NCBI GenBank assembly: GCA_025094145.1
Contig: JALLLS010000003.1
Span: 806,001-870,000, forward strand
DNA: 64,000 nucleotides
DNA from: Spinellus fusiger
Lineage: Eukaryota; Mucoromycota; Mucoromycetes; Mucorales; Phycomycetaceae
Direction of reading: 5' to 3'
The notes beneath the pieces are model-generated. The model had not been told where the DNA came from. It saw only the letters and a program-made list of their open reading frames with translations, and did not search any database. The translations under genes and the position numbers were made by a program. The number at the start of each line of letters is the position of its first letter. The stretch's first letter is position 1. This document shows positions 49,527 to 61,591 of this stretch, one piece after another.

Positions 49527-51021
49527 ATGGTCTTTTTCCGCTCTTCTCTCATTGCCTTATCTGCTCTTTACATCCTCCAATCTGTCAGTGCAGCTCCAGG
49601 ATTTTCCTTTGATCTCTCTAGCTCTCATTTAGAGACTCGCGCCACCAGCAATAAAACCCTCTGCAGAAACCACAAGGTTGACTTTAGAAAGTCTCTCGGT
49701 GGTTGGTTTGAGGAAGATGGCCAAAAGAACCTCTATGAATTGACAAGCCAAGGTCTTCGCATGAAGCTTTTCCCTCCCAAGAAATATATTCCCAAAGTAG
49801 ATCCTTCAACCAGTGAGTTAATTTTTTATTTTTTTGCTTAATGTGCAAGACCATCGTACTACCTATGACTAGCTTATAGGTTATGCAGATCTCTTTCATT
49901 TTATTATTTGGAAATAGCGCACTCTGGGCATAAAACTTACTCTTTTTTTTATTATAAAGAGTTGCCTTTCAACCAGTTTGAAGGCCAAGGTCCTACCTTC
50001 AACCCTCCCAACTTGATGCAATATGGCAGTTTCTCTGCCAGTATCAAGGCCGCCTCTGTAGGTGGTGCTGTTACTGCTATCATCTTGATTGCCGATAACG
50101 GTGATGAGATCGACTACGAATTCCTTGGAAGTAAGTTCATTTCGTTGTTATCTCTTTGTACACTGTCTTCTGCCTTTTTATCTATTGAATTTATACTTAG
50201 AAAGAAAAAGAGTGATTTTCACTTTCTCTCCTTTTTTATATATTTATATATATAAATCCATTTATATAACTATGGAAAAAGGCACACCATTATTGTTCTT
50301 ACTTTTTACTTTTTACAATGACTAAAAAAGGCAAACGACTGACCAACTTATTCTCTTTCTTTTCTCTCCTCATCTCTAGACTTTGACGGAAAAGCACAGT
50401 AAGTTTATTTGGACTACTTTGGTTCATTATGTTTTTGATTTTCTAATGTAACGATCATAGGTCAAACTACTTTTGGGATAGAGAGCTTATCATGGGTGTC
50501 AATGGTGCTACTCACAATGTCAATGGTAGCATTTACTCCAGATTCCATACCTACTCTATCAACTGGTAAGCATTATTGACTTTTTTTTTGAAATATAAAT
50601 GTATACTTATTTGTTCTGTAGGACCCCCGAGAAGATTGAATGGTCTATTGACGGTACACTTGTGCGCACCAAGCTCAGATCAGATACTTGTGCCACTGGT
50701 GTCTGCAAATTCCCTAGCCACCCTGCGTAAGTCTTAATAAATTCACCAACCTCCACACTCTTGCCTAACCCTACTGTCTATATAAATATAGCCGCGTTCA
50801 AATTGGTCTCTGGGATGGTAGCTCTGATCCTGGAACTGCTCAGTGGGCTCACGGTCCTATCGACGTAAGTTCATATTTTAAAACAAACACATGCTTTTTG
50901 TGTATACTTGTAAACATAGCATACTCACTTTTATTTCTAGTGGAACAAGAACAAGGTCATCTCTGCTTACATCAAGACCTTGGAGGTTGTATGCAACACT
51001 GAATACAACAGATCCAAATAG
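49527..51021 (+). CDS. GH16 cell-wall transglycosylase (Crh1/Utr2 type)
   Basis: Seven predicted exons: 49527-49812, 49960-50130, 50380-50398, 50461-50565, 50622-50726, 50792-50864 and 50941-51021; 279 aa. Crh enzymes link chitin to beta-glucan in the fungal wall. A signal peptide is clear (MVFFRSSLIALSALYILQSV, then SAAPG). The catalytic GH16 motif is DEIDYEFLG (residues about 190-200), with nucleophile and acid/base Glu in the usual DExDxE pattern. It is followed by NFDGKAQSNYFWDRE, FHTYSINWTPEKIEWSIDG and RVQIGLWDGSS. Four Cys are visible, including DTCATGVC and the one near the end (EVVCNTEYN). No CBM18 domain and no GPI signal follow, so the product is probably a free secreted or wall-trapped enzyme. 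Exon 3 is only 19 nt. Confidence 0.9.
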
Positions 51022-53284
51022 ACAAACATTCTTTTGAAAAGAAATAATTTTATTTTTGCTTTTATTTGTGGAATAATAACCTATATTCCACTCTTGTTTA
51101 CACTTAATCTTGATCATTCTATTGAAAGAAAGAAACCCCCACATTGTTCACTTAGTTATTTCTAATAAACCTACTATTTGTATACCAATAATTTAGGAGA
51201 CTTATCCCAATCGACTGGATTATGATAGATGAACTCAATTCATCTCGTGAATATATGTATTGATCTGTGCATTTTTGTCCTTGAATTTATCCTATTTCTT
51301 GAAGAAAAAAGAGGAGGGTCACTGGTATTTGAATATGTTTTATTCTTTTTAATTAATTACAAAAAGTAAAATGTTAGCGATGGACTAACACTAATGTGAA
51401 TTCAGATACAGGAAGTAGTGTGAGATGATATGTATGTTATCATCTTTTACATGTTGGCCTACTTTCTCTTTTCTATTGAGCTTTTGTACAGTGTCTTTAT
51501 AATATTATAGATATAAACATAGTACTAGGAAACATTGAATGGGGTAAAATAGGCCTAAATAATTAAAAATGAAATAAATATAAGTGGTGAAGAGCTCTTT
51601 GACATGCTCATTGATCAATAGTATTGTTCTGTTAATAGCTTAGGGTTGTTCTTTTCTTTTCCTGGTACTATTGCCCTCAGCATGTAACTCAATTGAATAG
51701 TATTGAATAGAATATAAAAATATTCATTCTTAAATTTAAAATGATGTAGCAGCAAAACATGGTTTGGGGTAGGGTTATCGATTAAATAAGAAAACAGTGA
51801 TCTATCTTCTCCAACTTAGAGGTGAGCACTATAGGAGAGGTTTAGTGTTTTCAAACTCAGTATGATGTTCCATGTTTTTAATTCGTTTTAAGATGCCCTT
51901 TTTTTTAAAAAAATACTATTATTTATTCCTCAACAAGGTAAGCGTATCTTGAGTGTTAGCGACTGATTGGATAGCGACATTCACTGGGTTTATCCATTGA
52001 GTATGATTAAAAGGAGCGACATGTTCTATTTGAATCACCCATACAATAATATCGTTGGCTCTTTGAGCTCATGTGTAGGACTATAGTAGTGAGTACATTG
52101 TGTGACTGAAACCAAAGATCTACGTCAACAATGACTATCAAAATACCCTACAGTTAGGAAAGACCCTTAATAGACCACATAAAGAAAAAGAAAAAGATAT
52201 CAGGCAACAGATTGATTTCACTACTAATATAAGAAATGTCTTCATCTTACTATAACAATGTATAACAACTCTAACAAGATGATTTATTTTGAACTTGTCT
52301 GCTTTTTATGTCTTCTCTTTTTCGCGTGTTTTCATGTGATCTATGTAAAAATCATTTGATTTAGAATATACTCGTTCCTTTAAATATTTGATGTTAATCC
52401 TTTACTGATTCTTAAGGCATACAATTACAGCTGATTCTACTTTTAGATATATCAGAAAAAGTTCAGCATCAAAATAATAATATTTTTCTACTGCAAGGTA
52501 ATCTCGAATTTCTATGTGTTTATTTCTAAAATATATATCTTATAAATAAATAAATAAAAAGGCGTGTATACAATTATTTTTTTCAATATGTATTTTAGTT
52601 TTTTTCATAGTGGCCTATTGGAGTACTACAGTGGGTGTTTGTTTTTGAATCTTACAGTGAAGTAGAGTGATCAACGTTCACCGGAGTTACATCGATTTTG
52701 CGGGGTAGCTCAGTGAAGCTTACGTTTATTGTTTTTTTTATTGTTTTTAATATACCTACCCATTACCCAATAAGATTTAAAGTAGCTTATTTTTCAAGTT
52801 ATCATCTGCATAATGTGTGCATTTGGAAGAATAGCCATTCAATGGGAGCTCATTAGCATATAAATGTTATATAAAGGCACTCTAAATATAAGTGAAAAAG
52901 AGAGAATATACAGAATAAGGAAATAGGGGGACAAAAGGGGTACAGACGTCTTTGTTGCTGCAAAGTATAATAAAGATAACTGTAGGTAAACGTGACCCTG
53001 GAGTAAAATCTCCAAGATTCATTAATGCCAAAACAAAAACAAGAAAAAAAAATTAAAGCTCTAAAGAGACTTGTCTATTTCAAATTCTACTGATATTTGT
53101 TTATTTTTATCTTTTAGCTTTATGTAGTTACAACTTTATGAAATCATTCAATATAGACTTTATAACTTCAAATTGTAATAACTATTTCTTATTCACTCTA
53201 TTGTAGATCTATTGAAGGTCTAATTAGAAAAATGATAGTAACAAAAATGTTCCAAGTTTCAATGTAAAGTAATAAAATAAAAGT
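51022..53284. other. AT-rich intergenic DNA, no gene seen
   Basis: About 2.3 kb with dense stops in all frames and no recognised motif. Confidence 0.55.
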
Positions 53285-54480
53285 AAAGTGATGGGGTAAA
53301 AGTATTTTTCTTTTGTAAATGCATATTCCCTTTTTAGTTTTGTACTTTATCACAATAGTGTAGTAACTTTATGAATTCATTAGATAGAGATATGAAAGTT
53401 TCAATAGATACATAGAATAGTGTTGATAATACATAACAGTGGTTTTTATTATTATTAAAAGGTTATCTAATAACCACTGTAAACACTCTTGGCATCTCCG
53501 CCCCATGTTGACAATGTAGGTATCTGTCTCTTTGATGTTTTACATTATTCCAGCATCAGAGCAGTCTCCAACTCTTGTTTGGTGAAATTTAACTTTCTGT
53601 CCTTCCTGATCATCTTCTTAAGGTGGGTCTACAGATGCTCGATTGAATTTAGATCAGGACATTGTGAGGGTCAGTAAGGAATGGTTTCCACACCATTTAC
53701 TACCTTCCAATTGAGTTGTTTTACTCGTATGGGGTCTAGAACTGTCCTCTTGTAGGCAGCAATTGACTCTAGGGTTTAAAAGAGAGAGAATTAATTGAGT
53801 TCATGGCAGTAGGCTTCAAGTACTTCAATGTACTTGTCAAAGTCTATCCTACCCTTCACTACAACCCATCTCCCAACACACTCTCCACTAAAACAGCCTC
53901 ATACCATCACTCTACCACCTACAAACCTCCTTATTTCCAGGAAATATTCTGGCTGGAAGGCCATGTCATACTACTTGATGACTTTGGCACCCCTATCAAA
54001 GCTCATCAGCTTGATCTTGGACTCATCTAACCAGACTGTCTCTTACCACTGCTCACAAGTCCAACTAATGTGCTGATAGGCCCACTGAAGCCTTAACTTC
54101 ATGTTTTTTTTTGTTAGAAGAATCTTGACTACTAGACTGAATGGATGAAGGCCAATTTCATTAAGGTAATTCTTCAAAGTATTGTCTGAGACCTTAATGG
54201 CTATGCCTGCTATGATGGTCTTCTCGGTTTGTTGAAGATTGCCTACAACCATTCTTTTTAATCATATGAGAGGCCTGCTGTCAATTTTTCTCTTTCAACC
54301 ACTCTTGAGTGAAGGTTTAACTCGGTTAGTTTATTTTTAGTGCTTGGTTATGCCCCTCACAGTGGGAGGAGATATATTGAATACACAAGACATCTTGGCC
54401 ATGGTAGTGTTTATGTTCAGTACCTTGTGTAGAATAGCGAAACAAGTCTCAAGGCTGGTATATTTCCCATATATCTATAG
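53285..54480 (-). mobile_element. Decayed Tc1/mariner element, copy B
   Basis: Same family as copy A at 22588. The transposase reads on the minus strand, from HTH-like remains near 54450, through TIIAGIAIKVSDNTLKNYL (about 54200), LRLQWAYQHISWTCEQW and VWLDESKIKLMSF (catalytic Asp region), GGRVMVGCFSGE-like (stop inside), to QEDSSRPHTSKTTQLEG (about 53720). The downstream end is AGTGATGGGGTAAAAG at 53287, matching the terminal repeat of copy A. The other terminal repeat was not found near 54480, so that end seems lost. Several stops and frameshifts make it inactive. Confidence 0.8.
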
Positions 54481-54651
54481 GGTATTATTGAATATGTTTA
54501 AGGTGTTGGATGGTTGAGACATTATAAGAAAAGTAGTTTTTTGAAAAGAAAAAAGAATAGCATATGCTGTTTTTTGATTTAAAAATAGCTCGAAATTTGA
54601 AAGGTATCGATTACATTTTTTAGTCACTTTATAATAATGGTGTGTACTAAG

Positions 54652-55065
54652 ATAGTTACTACAAAATATATCAACGAAACCATTCAATAGATAGGCACAA
54701 ACAGTAACCTACTAAAAGAGAATAAACAATGTTAATATAATAAAACATATGTACACATATTAGTTATTCAATGGCATGAATAAGCAATTCAACATGAATA
54801 TCCTCAGGACAGAATAGTATAATCGATGCAAATACATATAAAATACATGCAGAGATTAGTATAAAAGGATAGTCTACAAACTCGCTTTTTTTTTGTTATT
54901 CATTCTACTCTTTAACTGCTACTATCTTACGAATATGTTGAAATCCGTTCTGATTCCTATCTTTGCCTTGGTCTCTCTTGTCTCTGCTGATGATTATTAT
55001 GGAAAAGCTGATTGTAAGGCATTTATTATCAGTAGTATTCACAGTCATGTATTTTTACTGGCTTA
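54652..55065 (+). repeat. Duplicated block B (inverted partner of 30995-31330)
   Basis: Carries the promoter, first exon and the first half of intron 1 of a relative of the gene at 30452-31091. Similarity stops abruptly inside the intron. Confidence 0.85.
54860..54867 (+). promoter_or_regulatory. TATA box in duplicated block B
   Basis: TATAAAAG about 68 bp upstream of the ATG, conserved with block A. Confidence 0.55.
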
Positions 55066-55117
55066 CACTACACACCCAAAGATTTTTGGGATATATAAGG
55101 AAATATCCGGAGAATGA
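54935..55117 (+). pseudogene. Truncated copy of the Kre9-like secreted protein gene
   Basis: Starts MLKSVLIPIFALVSLVSADD, a good signal peptide nearly identical to the gene at 30452-31091, then a GTAAGG donor at about 55014. The intron is cut off before its TACTAAC branch site, and exons 2-4 are missing. Reading through the intron gives only a nonsense tail ending at 55117. The intact promoter may still drive a short transcript. Confidence 0.7.
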
Positions 55118-56218
55118 AATAAAATCCTTATGATTGGCTGTCGTGTTTAAAAAGTCCTTTTCGCTGTCTAAATGAGCTATTTCAAACTCTACTTGCCTAT
55201 TTTAGCAATGGCTGTTGACTTTGCAATTAAAAAGTATAGAGTTGGCTGTAAAGATAAGAAATAGAACAAGAATCACCCCAGAATTACAACTCAGTCATTG
55301 AATTTAATGTTTAACATAATGTGTTATCCATAAGCCCATAGTATTTGCAGTATACTACTGCTTAAGAAAGATGTATTATAGGACATACTGAATTAACTCT
55401 AGTGGTCATTGTCTATAAAATAGAACCAAACTCACTTATATTAAGAACAGTATAGCCATTTATTGACTCAATATTTATAATCACTTTAGTAACTATGTTA
55501 TTGTAACTGGTATTAACAGTGGTGCTTAATGATAAGGTAGCGTTTCTAATACTGTCCTTTAAGCCCAAGGCAAAGAGAGTGTAAATTGTTTGACTTGTAA
55601 ATTTTATGAGTGGAGGCTAGTGTATAGACTATCAGAATAGAGATATAATTATTATTTGTTTTGATAATCCTGTCCTCTTGTTATTTCCTATACTGTCCAT
55701 ACAACTTAACACCTAAGTACCCGTCAAGATGAACATAAATGAACAAGGTAATGTTCTATTATTAACAATTCAAGACAATAGAAGGAGGTGATAGACACTA
55801 CCAAAGGCTATTCTAGTGATAAAAAGGTAAGCAGTGTCTTCATCTGGGCTTGAGCTCATTGTATTCCACAAGACACTCATTGTATTGTTATTAGGCAGAT
55901 AAAGACTCCTCTCAAGTCAGTCTTAGGTGGTCTTCTATACTGTCTAGGGTGTCTAGGGTATACTCCTGAGCATAGTTATATATCTCCCAAGGATAAAGCA
56001 CAAGGCCTTTAGGTTGTGGATTCTATTGCTACGAGGGAATACACCTAGAACAGCAGTGGCTATAGTAATAGTATATTATTATCTATACTATTACAATAAA
56101 CAATTTTATTCATAAACAATATATTTTACTGATAATACAATTTGATAGTGGGATATCCACAAAAGGAAATAATAATTTAGATACTCGCAAACCTTTGATT
56201 TTAAACACAGATAATAAA
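55118..56218. other. Intergenic DNA; possible third, diverged copy of the dispersed repeat
   Basis: No gene. Near 55210-55315, GTTGACTTTGCAATTAAAA and AACTCAGTCATTGAATTTAA recall the repeat at 9655 and 21972, but similarity is weak. Confidence 0.35.
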
Positions 56219-57208
56219 ATGGCAAAATTGCGTCGTGTCGTAAAAAGAAGAAAATATCACCGCTTAAAGGCCAGAAAATCTTTGGGAGTGTACCTTACGT
56301 TGTTAGTGAGAAGAAGAATGCATGCGACTTAATATCCTATGTTATAAAAAAGGAAGTTACCAAAGAATTTGTACGTAACACACGGAAGCCTATTGTCATA
56401 AAAAGAATACTGAAAGAAGTATTGAATGTTTCACACATGGCTTCTTCCGCTAAAGAATGACAGCCTAATGGCAAACCCCGGTAACAAACACCAGTTGAGC
56501 CAGCATTGCCTCCAACAAAGCAAACACCTCTCTGCCCTCGAGCAACACTCAAGGGAATAAAATCTACAAGGCTCATGTACGACGTAGTGTATACTACCCT
56601 GGCACAGTCATCTTTGATGTGAGCGAGGTCTCGCCCACACACTTGCAAGTCTATGAGGCATTGTTTGAACACTACACCCAAGAGACTTGGTACCGCTTCC
56701 CAGAAAGAAGAGAAGACTATCTTTGAGGTCGGGTTTGCACTTGAAGACGATGAAAGCATCAGCAGAGCCTGTGAAAAGGGGCCTGTACTACAAGAAGGCC
56801 AACACCTCTGTAGTTGGTGTCTCGGCTCTTGAGCCCAAGGGTGACATAAGAAAGGTCACCCTTTCAATACTCCCATTGAGTGATCTACAGACCGTAATAG
56901 ACGGTATTAGAGACACTGTGGTCCACTATGGCCCAGTCCTGGACGTGGGTGTCTTTTATGACACGGTGTATCACACTTATGTAGGTGTAGGCTATATTGT
57001 CCTGGATGTTGCCCTCTACACAGACTCAGAAGGTAACCTCATCACCTTTGAACAGCTCACCTTCACCCTCACTGATCTCTTTCCTTCTCTCACTTCTCCT
57101 TCAGCGCAAGTCAATTGGAAAACGGTGAAGCAGGCAGTGCAACGTGTGGCCAAGAAGTTTAGCCAGAAGCATGTCCCATGGCGAAACAAGCAATTGAGGA
57201 TGCTGTAG
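56219..57208 (+). pseudogene. LINE ORF1-like and pre-RT region, decayed
   Basis: Begins with a basic frame MAKLRRVVKRRKYHRLKARK (56219). Around 56570-56700, broken frames include TRLMYDVVYTT. The open frame at 56687-57208 has ALEPKGDIRKVTLSILPLSD, then GPVLDVGVFYDTVYHTYVG, and ends FSQKHVPWRNKQLRML. The first part looks like an ORF1 nucleic-acid-binding region of fungal LINEs and the last like the segment just before the reverse transcriptase. No endonuclease domain lies between them, so a large internal deletion is inferred. Confidence 0.55.
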
Positions 57209-58870
57209 AGTAAGCACAACAAGCTGTTTTGTAGCAAGCCTCCTCTTGCCGCTCTCCACCAAGTCCTTCCTTCCCTCTATAACACACTCATTACCTGTAT
57301 TTATAACGATACCCTTTCCCTTTCTCTATTTCCCTCTTCTTGGATGGACACTACTATGTGCCTCCTACCCAAGAAAGGTGATCTTACTCTTCTCTGCAAC
57401 TGGCACCCTCTTTCTTTGATCAAGTTATCAATGGAGCATGCATCTTCCTCACATTCCTCTACCATTGGTGTCCTTCTTGACCAAGAGAAGGCCTATGATC
57501 GTGCCCATCCTTCCTACCTCCAGTCTGTCCTTACCGGTTTCAGCTTCCCTCCTTCCCTTGTCATATCTATTGCCTCCATTTTTTTCAACACACAAATCCG
57601 CATCAACATTAATGGGTACCTTTCTGATCCTGTCACCCAAGCAAGAGGGCTCAGTCAGGGAGACCCATTATCTCCAGTCTTTTTCAATTTTATTCTCGAA
57701 CCACTCCTTCTCGCCATCCAAGATGATCCTCTCTTCAGAGGTCATTCCATTCCTTATGCCTCCTCTCATTTAAATTGGCTATCCTTTCATCCACACTCCT
57801 TCACAACACAACACCTACGCCACCCAACTCCTCGCCACCCTCCAGCAAGCACTCCACAGTCATTCCTAAAGATTTCTGTCAGTTCGTGGTAGCCACTGTG
57901 GTTAACACTTTGGCTCTCTCCAAGCTCTGGTATGTTCTCCGTCTTGTCTGGTTTCCTGTTTCCTTTTATGCTAAGCCGAAATCTATGATAAGTAAGTTCC
58001 TGATGAGAAGGATGTTTCCTCTCATTATCTATGCCAACCTATGTCTCCCTTGTCACTGTGGTAGTCTTGGTGTGCTGGATCCATCCACTCAACAGGCCTC
58101 CCTCCAGTTTCGTTAGCTCCTTCCTCTCCTTCGTCCTGTCACCCAATATGCTCCCCTTCCTACTCTCTGGCTTCGTGCCTATTTTTCTTATTATATATCT
58201 CTTTCTTCCTTTTATGCCCCCAATTATATATTTCTTTTCTTTTTTCTGCTTTTTTTCTGCCTTTTTTTCTGCCTTTTTTTTCTGCTTTACGTCTGCCCCA
58301 TTCACATTCATTTAATATTATTTTCTCGGATTTTGACTGTCTTCTCCATCCACAATTGTGCAGTGACTTGTCTCTTGCTACATGTCTTCGCCTTCCTTTG
58401 TTGTCCGTATGGATATCCTCTACCACCGACCCCACTCCAGCTAGGCTAGGCCTCAAACGCCTTACAGTTGCCGATGCTTGTTATTATGACCGCCACACCC
58501 AATCCTTACAACGTCCTTCTTCAACTCGCCACTTATACATTTCTTCTCTTCACAAGTCTTCCACTTATTATGCCATCCATCACCTATTCCAATTTCTTCT
58601 CATGCTGCCTCGCTTCCACCCAGCAAGTGGAAAGCCTTCTGGAAAGCACCAATATCACGTTTGGCAAGGAATGTCTAGTTTTGTCTGTTGCATGGCAACC
58701 TGTCCTCCTCATCACTCCTTCATCATATTATGGCCACCATTTTCCTGTCATCCACATGCCGCCTATGCCTCCACCCTCGCCACAGTCCTAACCATTTCTT
58801 GGTGACTTGTGTTCACTATGTTCTCCCAGTCATACCCCTCAATGCAATCTATGACTGCGTAAAGACGCTT
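57209..58870 (+). pseudogene. LINE reverse transcriptase, decayed
   Basis: Plus-strand frames read CLLPKKGDLTLLCNWHPLSL (57370), directly followed by IGVLLDQEKAYDRAHPSYL (57460) and ARGLSQGDPLSPVFFNFILE (57640). After that come a thumb-like ALSKLWYVLRLVW (57910) and a C-terminal region with STCRLCLHPRHSPNHFLVTC (58750), a Cys/His knuckle. The fingers segment that normally separates the first two blocks, and the YADD catalytic box after LEPLL, are both missing. Frameshifts separate the blocks. It belongs to the non-LTR (L1/Tad-like) group. A poly-pyrimidine tract lies at 58200-58290. Confidence 0.75.
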
Positions 58871-60122
58871 AATAAAAAGGTGTATTATACAAAAATAAAA
58901 TTGAATGTTTCACACTTAGATGAGCCTCGTTTGTAACTTGGGGAAAACTGAATGAATTTCAGTATTACCTAACCTTTGGTGTCTATTTTCATATTACTTT
59001 GTGTATAAGTAGATGGTTTAGAATGAATTATGCATTCGTTTGTCACACATCCATTAGGATGACATGAATATAAAGATACAGTATGGGCAAAATAAGCCAA
59101 TAATAATAATAATAGAAAGAAAAAGAAAAAGAAAACTCAATTGTTGAACTATCCAACCTATTTCTCTTTCTTTCTTATGTAGTGTAGAGTGATCAAAATT
59201 GCATGTTGATGAATCCAATGCCATTTTTATCTTCATGAGTCAATGGCCTTTGAATCATGTCCCTTATTTATCGTATTTCTTGTATTTCTTGTATTTCTTA
59301 ATGATCCACCCACTTATCACATGGAAAGCATCCTGAAACACACATACAAAATTCTTCCTCGTTGAGTTAGGTCTTTCCTATCTTATCTCTAGAAAAAGGC
59401 ATTTAGTCTTAAGCAAAAGAATAGAACAATAACAGAAGCATTGCTACTCAGGTGAGATTGAATCAAAGGGTCGAATTTCACCTATATTATTCAATTGAGA
59501 TGGTATGCATATATATATATATATATTATATAAAACATGAAAATAAGATAAACAATAGTATTAATTTCAAAATATCACCCTTTTCCTTTATAGCTACTTT
59601 TTTCCCCTCTTATTCTATAAAGTATCCATGTGCGTGGGATGACAGAATGAGCCAAAGAATATGAGAAGGCCATTGAATTCAAACAAACATACCAATTTAC
59701 TAATCCATATAAATCAACAAAGTACACTCAACCTTCCATGATGTCTGATAATGAATAGGCCAAATATCCAGTATCTAAAAGGATTGAGTTTATTCTCCAT
59801 CTTCTACTTCAACGGATGTATAAGACTGTATAAACAAGCACTCGGGCGTTCTTGGGATTTTCATCACTACTCACTACTTACTACTCACTACTCAGTGATA
59901 AATTTAATTTGTAGAAAAAGTTAAATATAAATACTGTTGTATAACAATTATGTACAAACAGAAAATAATAATAAAATAATAAAATAATAAAATAATAAAA
60001 TAATAAAATACAAAAACAAGAGCATATCCATTCATATCTATACTGCTATATAATTAAAAACAAAAAACAAATGAAGAAGAATGTATGCTTCTCCCTACAG
60101 ACATAAGAAAAAACCACCAACA
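58871..60122. other. Intergenic DNA with microsatellites
   Basis: (TA)n at about 59508-59527 and (ATAAA)n at about 59965-60012, plus tandem TACTCACTACT units near 59870-59893. No gene seen. Confidence 0.6.
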
Positions 60123-61591
60123 TTAACGAGAAAAGTCTTCAACAAGGGCTTGAACTGATTCCAATGTTCCAAACACCAATCCAACAAGCCCAATGGCTAT
60201 TACAATAGCACACCACACCAATTCATACCACGGTTTGTTGCGGATTCCAGTAAGACGAAGGTAGAACAAGATGGGGAAAATCATGACCAGTCCACAATTG
60301 GCAAATGCTCCCAAGAGTGACATCAAATCATCAAAGTGAGGTACAAACACAGCAACGGTACCAATGGCTGTCAGCATAAGAAGACGAAAAGTTCCACGTG
60401 TGATGCGTTCTCTCCATACACCTAGTCTTGTCTGTGTAATACTGAGCATCTCTTCTATATCAAGAGAAAGAGAAGTGAGAAGAATAGGTGCTGCTGTCAG
60501 AACATGCACAGTCATCAACACTACAGCCACCGTTCTTCCAACACCCACGGGGATTCTGTTATAGCTTGGACTGATGACAGAATCACCGTACACATAATAG
60601 CCAGAAATGGCAGCAATCAAATACATGACAGCACAGGTTAGGAGTCCCGCTCCCAACACTTTGTTCCAATCCTTGCGCTGTTTCATTGATGCCTCGACAT
60701 GGGGATAGACGACATTACCACCAAATGAAAAGCTTATGGTGCTGAGAGCAATTGGGAACTGATTCCACACCACACCGTTGTGTTGAACATTGAATTGTTT
60801 GCTTTGATCAAGGCAAGCTTCGATGAGGACGACAAGAACGACAATGGCCGTGGCTAATGTGCCAAAGATACTCATAAGAGCAACCTCTTTCATGGATTTG
60901 ACAAGGACAAAAGGAATAGCCACAATGACACAAGATAGAATGATCCAGTGGGTGACGCTGAGTTCAGCAACTGTTCCTGTGCATAACTGATGAAGATTAC
61001 TGCCACAGAGGACCATGAAAAGAACAGGAATGCCGAAAAGAACACAGAAGTTGAAAAAGAAGGTCACCCATCCACCCACAGTACCAAAGGAGGCTGTAGC
61101 AACGTCCTTGTAGGTGTTCAATCGTGCATTTCCGCTGGAATAAAGACACTCTACAAGAATGACACCAGTATACTATAGATACAAAAATGAGACTGAGTGA
61201 TCGAGTGGAAGAGGTAGATCTATTCTTTACCATGGACATCACACACGATAGAAAGATAATGAACACGCCAATCCAGCCTCCTTGTTTCAATGCATAAGGA
61301 AGACCAAGTACACCTGTGCCAGCAATGACACAGACTATATTGAAATAGGCAAGGATAGAAGAACCACCATTTTCACGACTGATATCTTGAAAAGATTCAT
61401 TGTCATTTGAGTTTACTGATGGGTGATGGGTGAAGAGTAAAGAGTGAGTTCTATAGATCTGTCAATCTGTATATCTATATTTATAATGGTATTTTTTATT
61501 TTATTCCTAGAGGATGAATAGAATATTTACCACTGTAGCCTTCATAAGATAGACTGTCTTGTCCACCAGAAGTCTTTTTTTCTTGATTCAT
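60123..61591 (-). CDS. Amino-acid transporter, AAAP family (Avt1/vesicular type)
   Basis: Three predicted exons, 61591-61531, 61415-61231 and 61172-60123, give 431 aa. Members of this family (Pfam Aa_trans) carry neutral or basic amino acids across vacuolar or plasma membranes with proton coupling. After a short hydrophilic N-terminus (MNQEKKTSGGQDSLSYEGYS), the first membrane segment holds AYFNIVCVIAGTGVLGLPYA, the family's unwound TM1 signature. Ten or so further hydrophobic segments follow, including the block SFSFGGNVVYPHVEASM with the conserved F-x-x-x-H/P-x-x-E pattern. The N-terminus is short compared with yeast Avt1. Substrate and membrane cannot be told from the sequence. All junctions keep phase with GT-AG ends. 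Confidence 0.9.

Noticed and set aside
52640..52720. tRNA-like GCGGGGTAGCTCAGT string
   Set aside because: No matching acceptor stem, anticodon arm or TTC arm could be folded around it.
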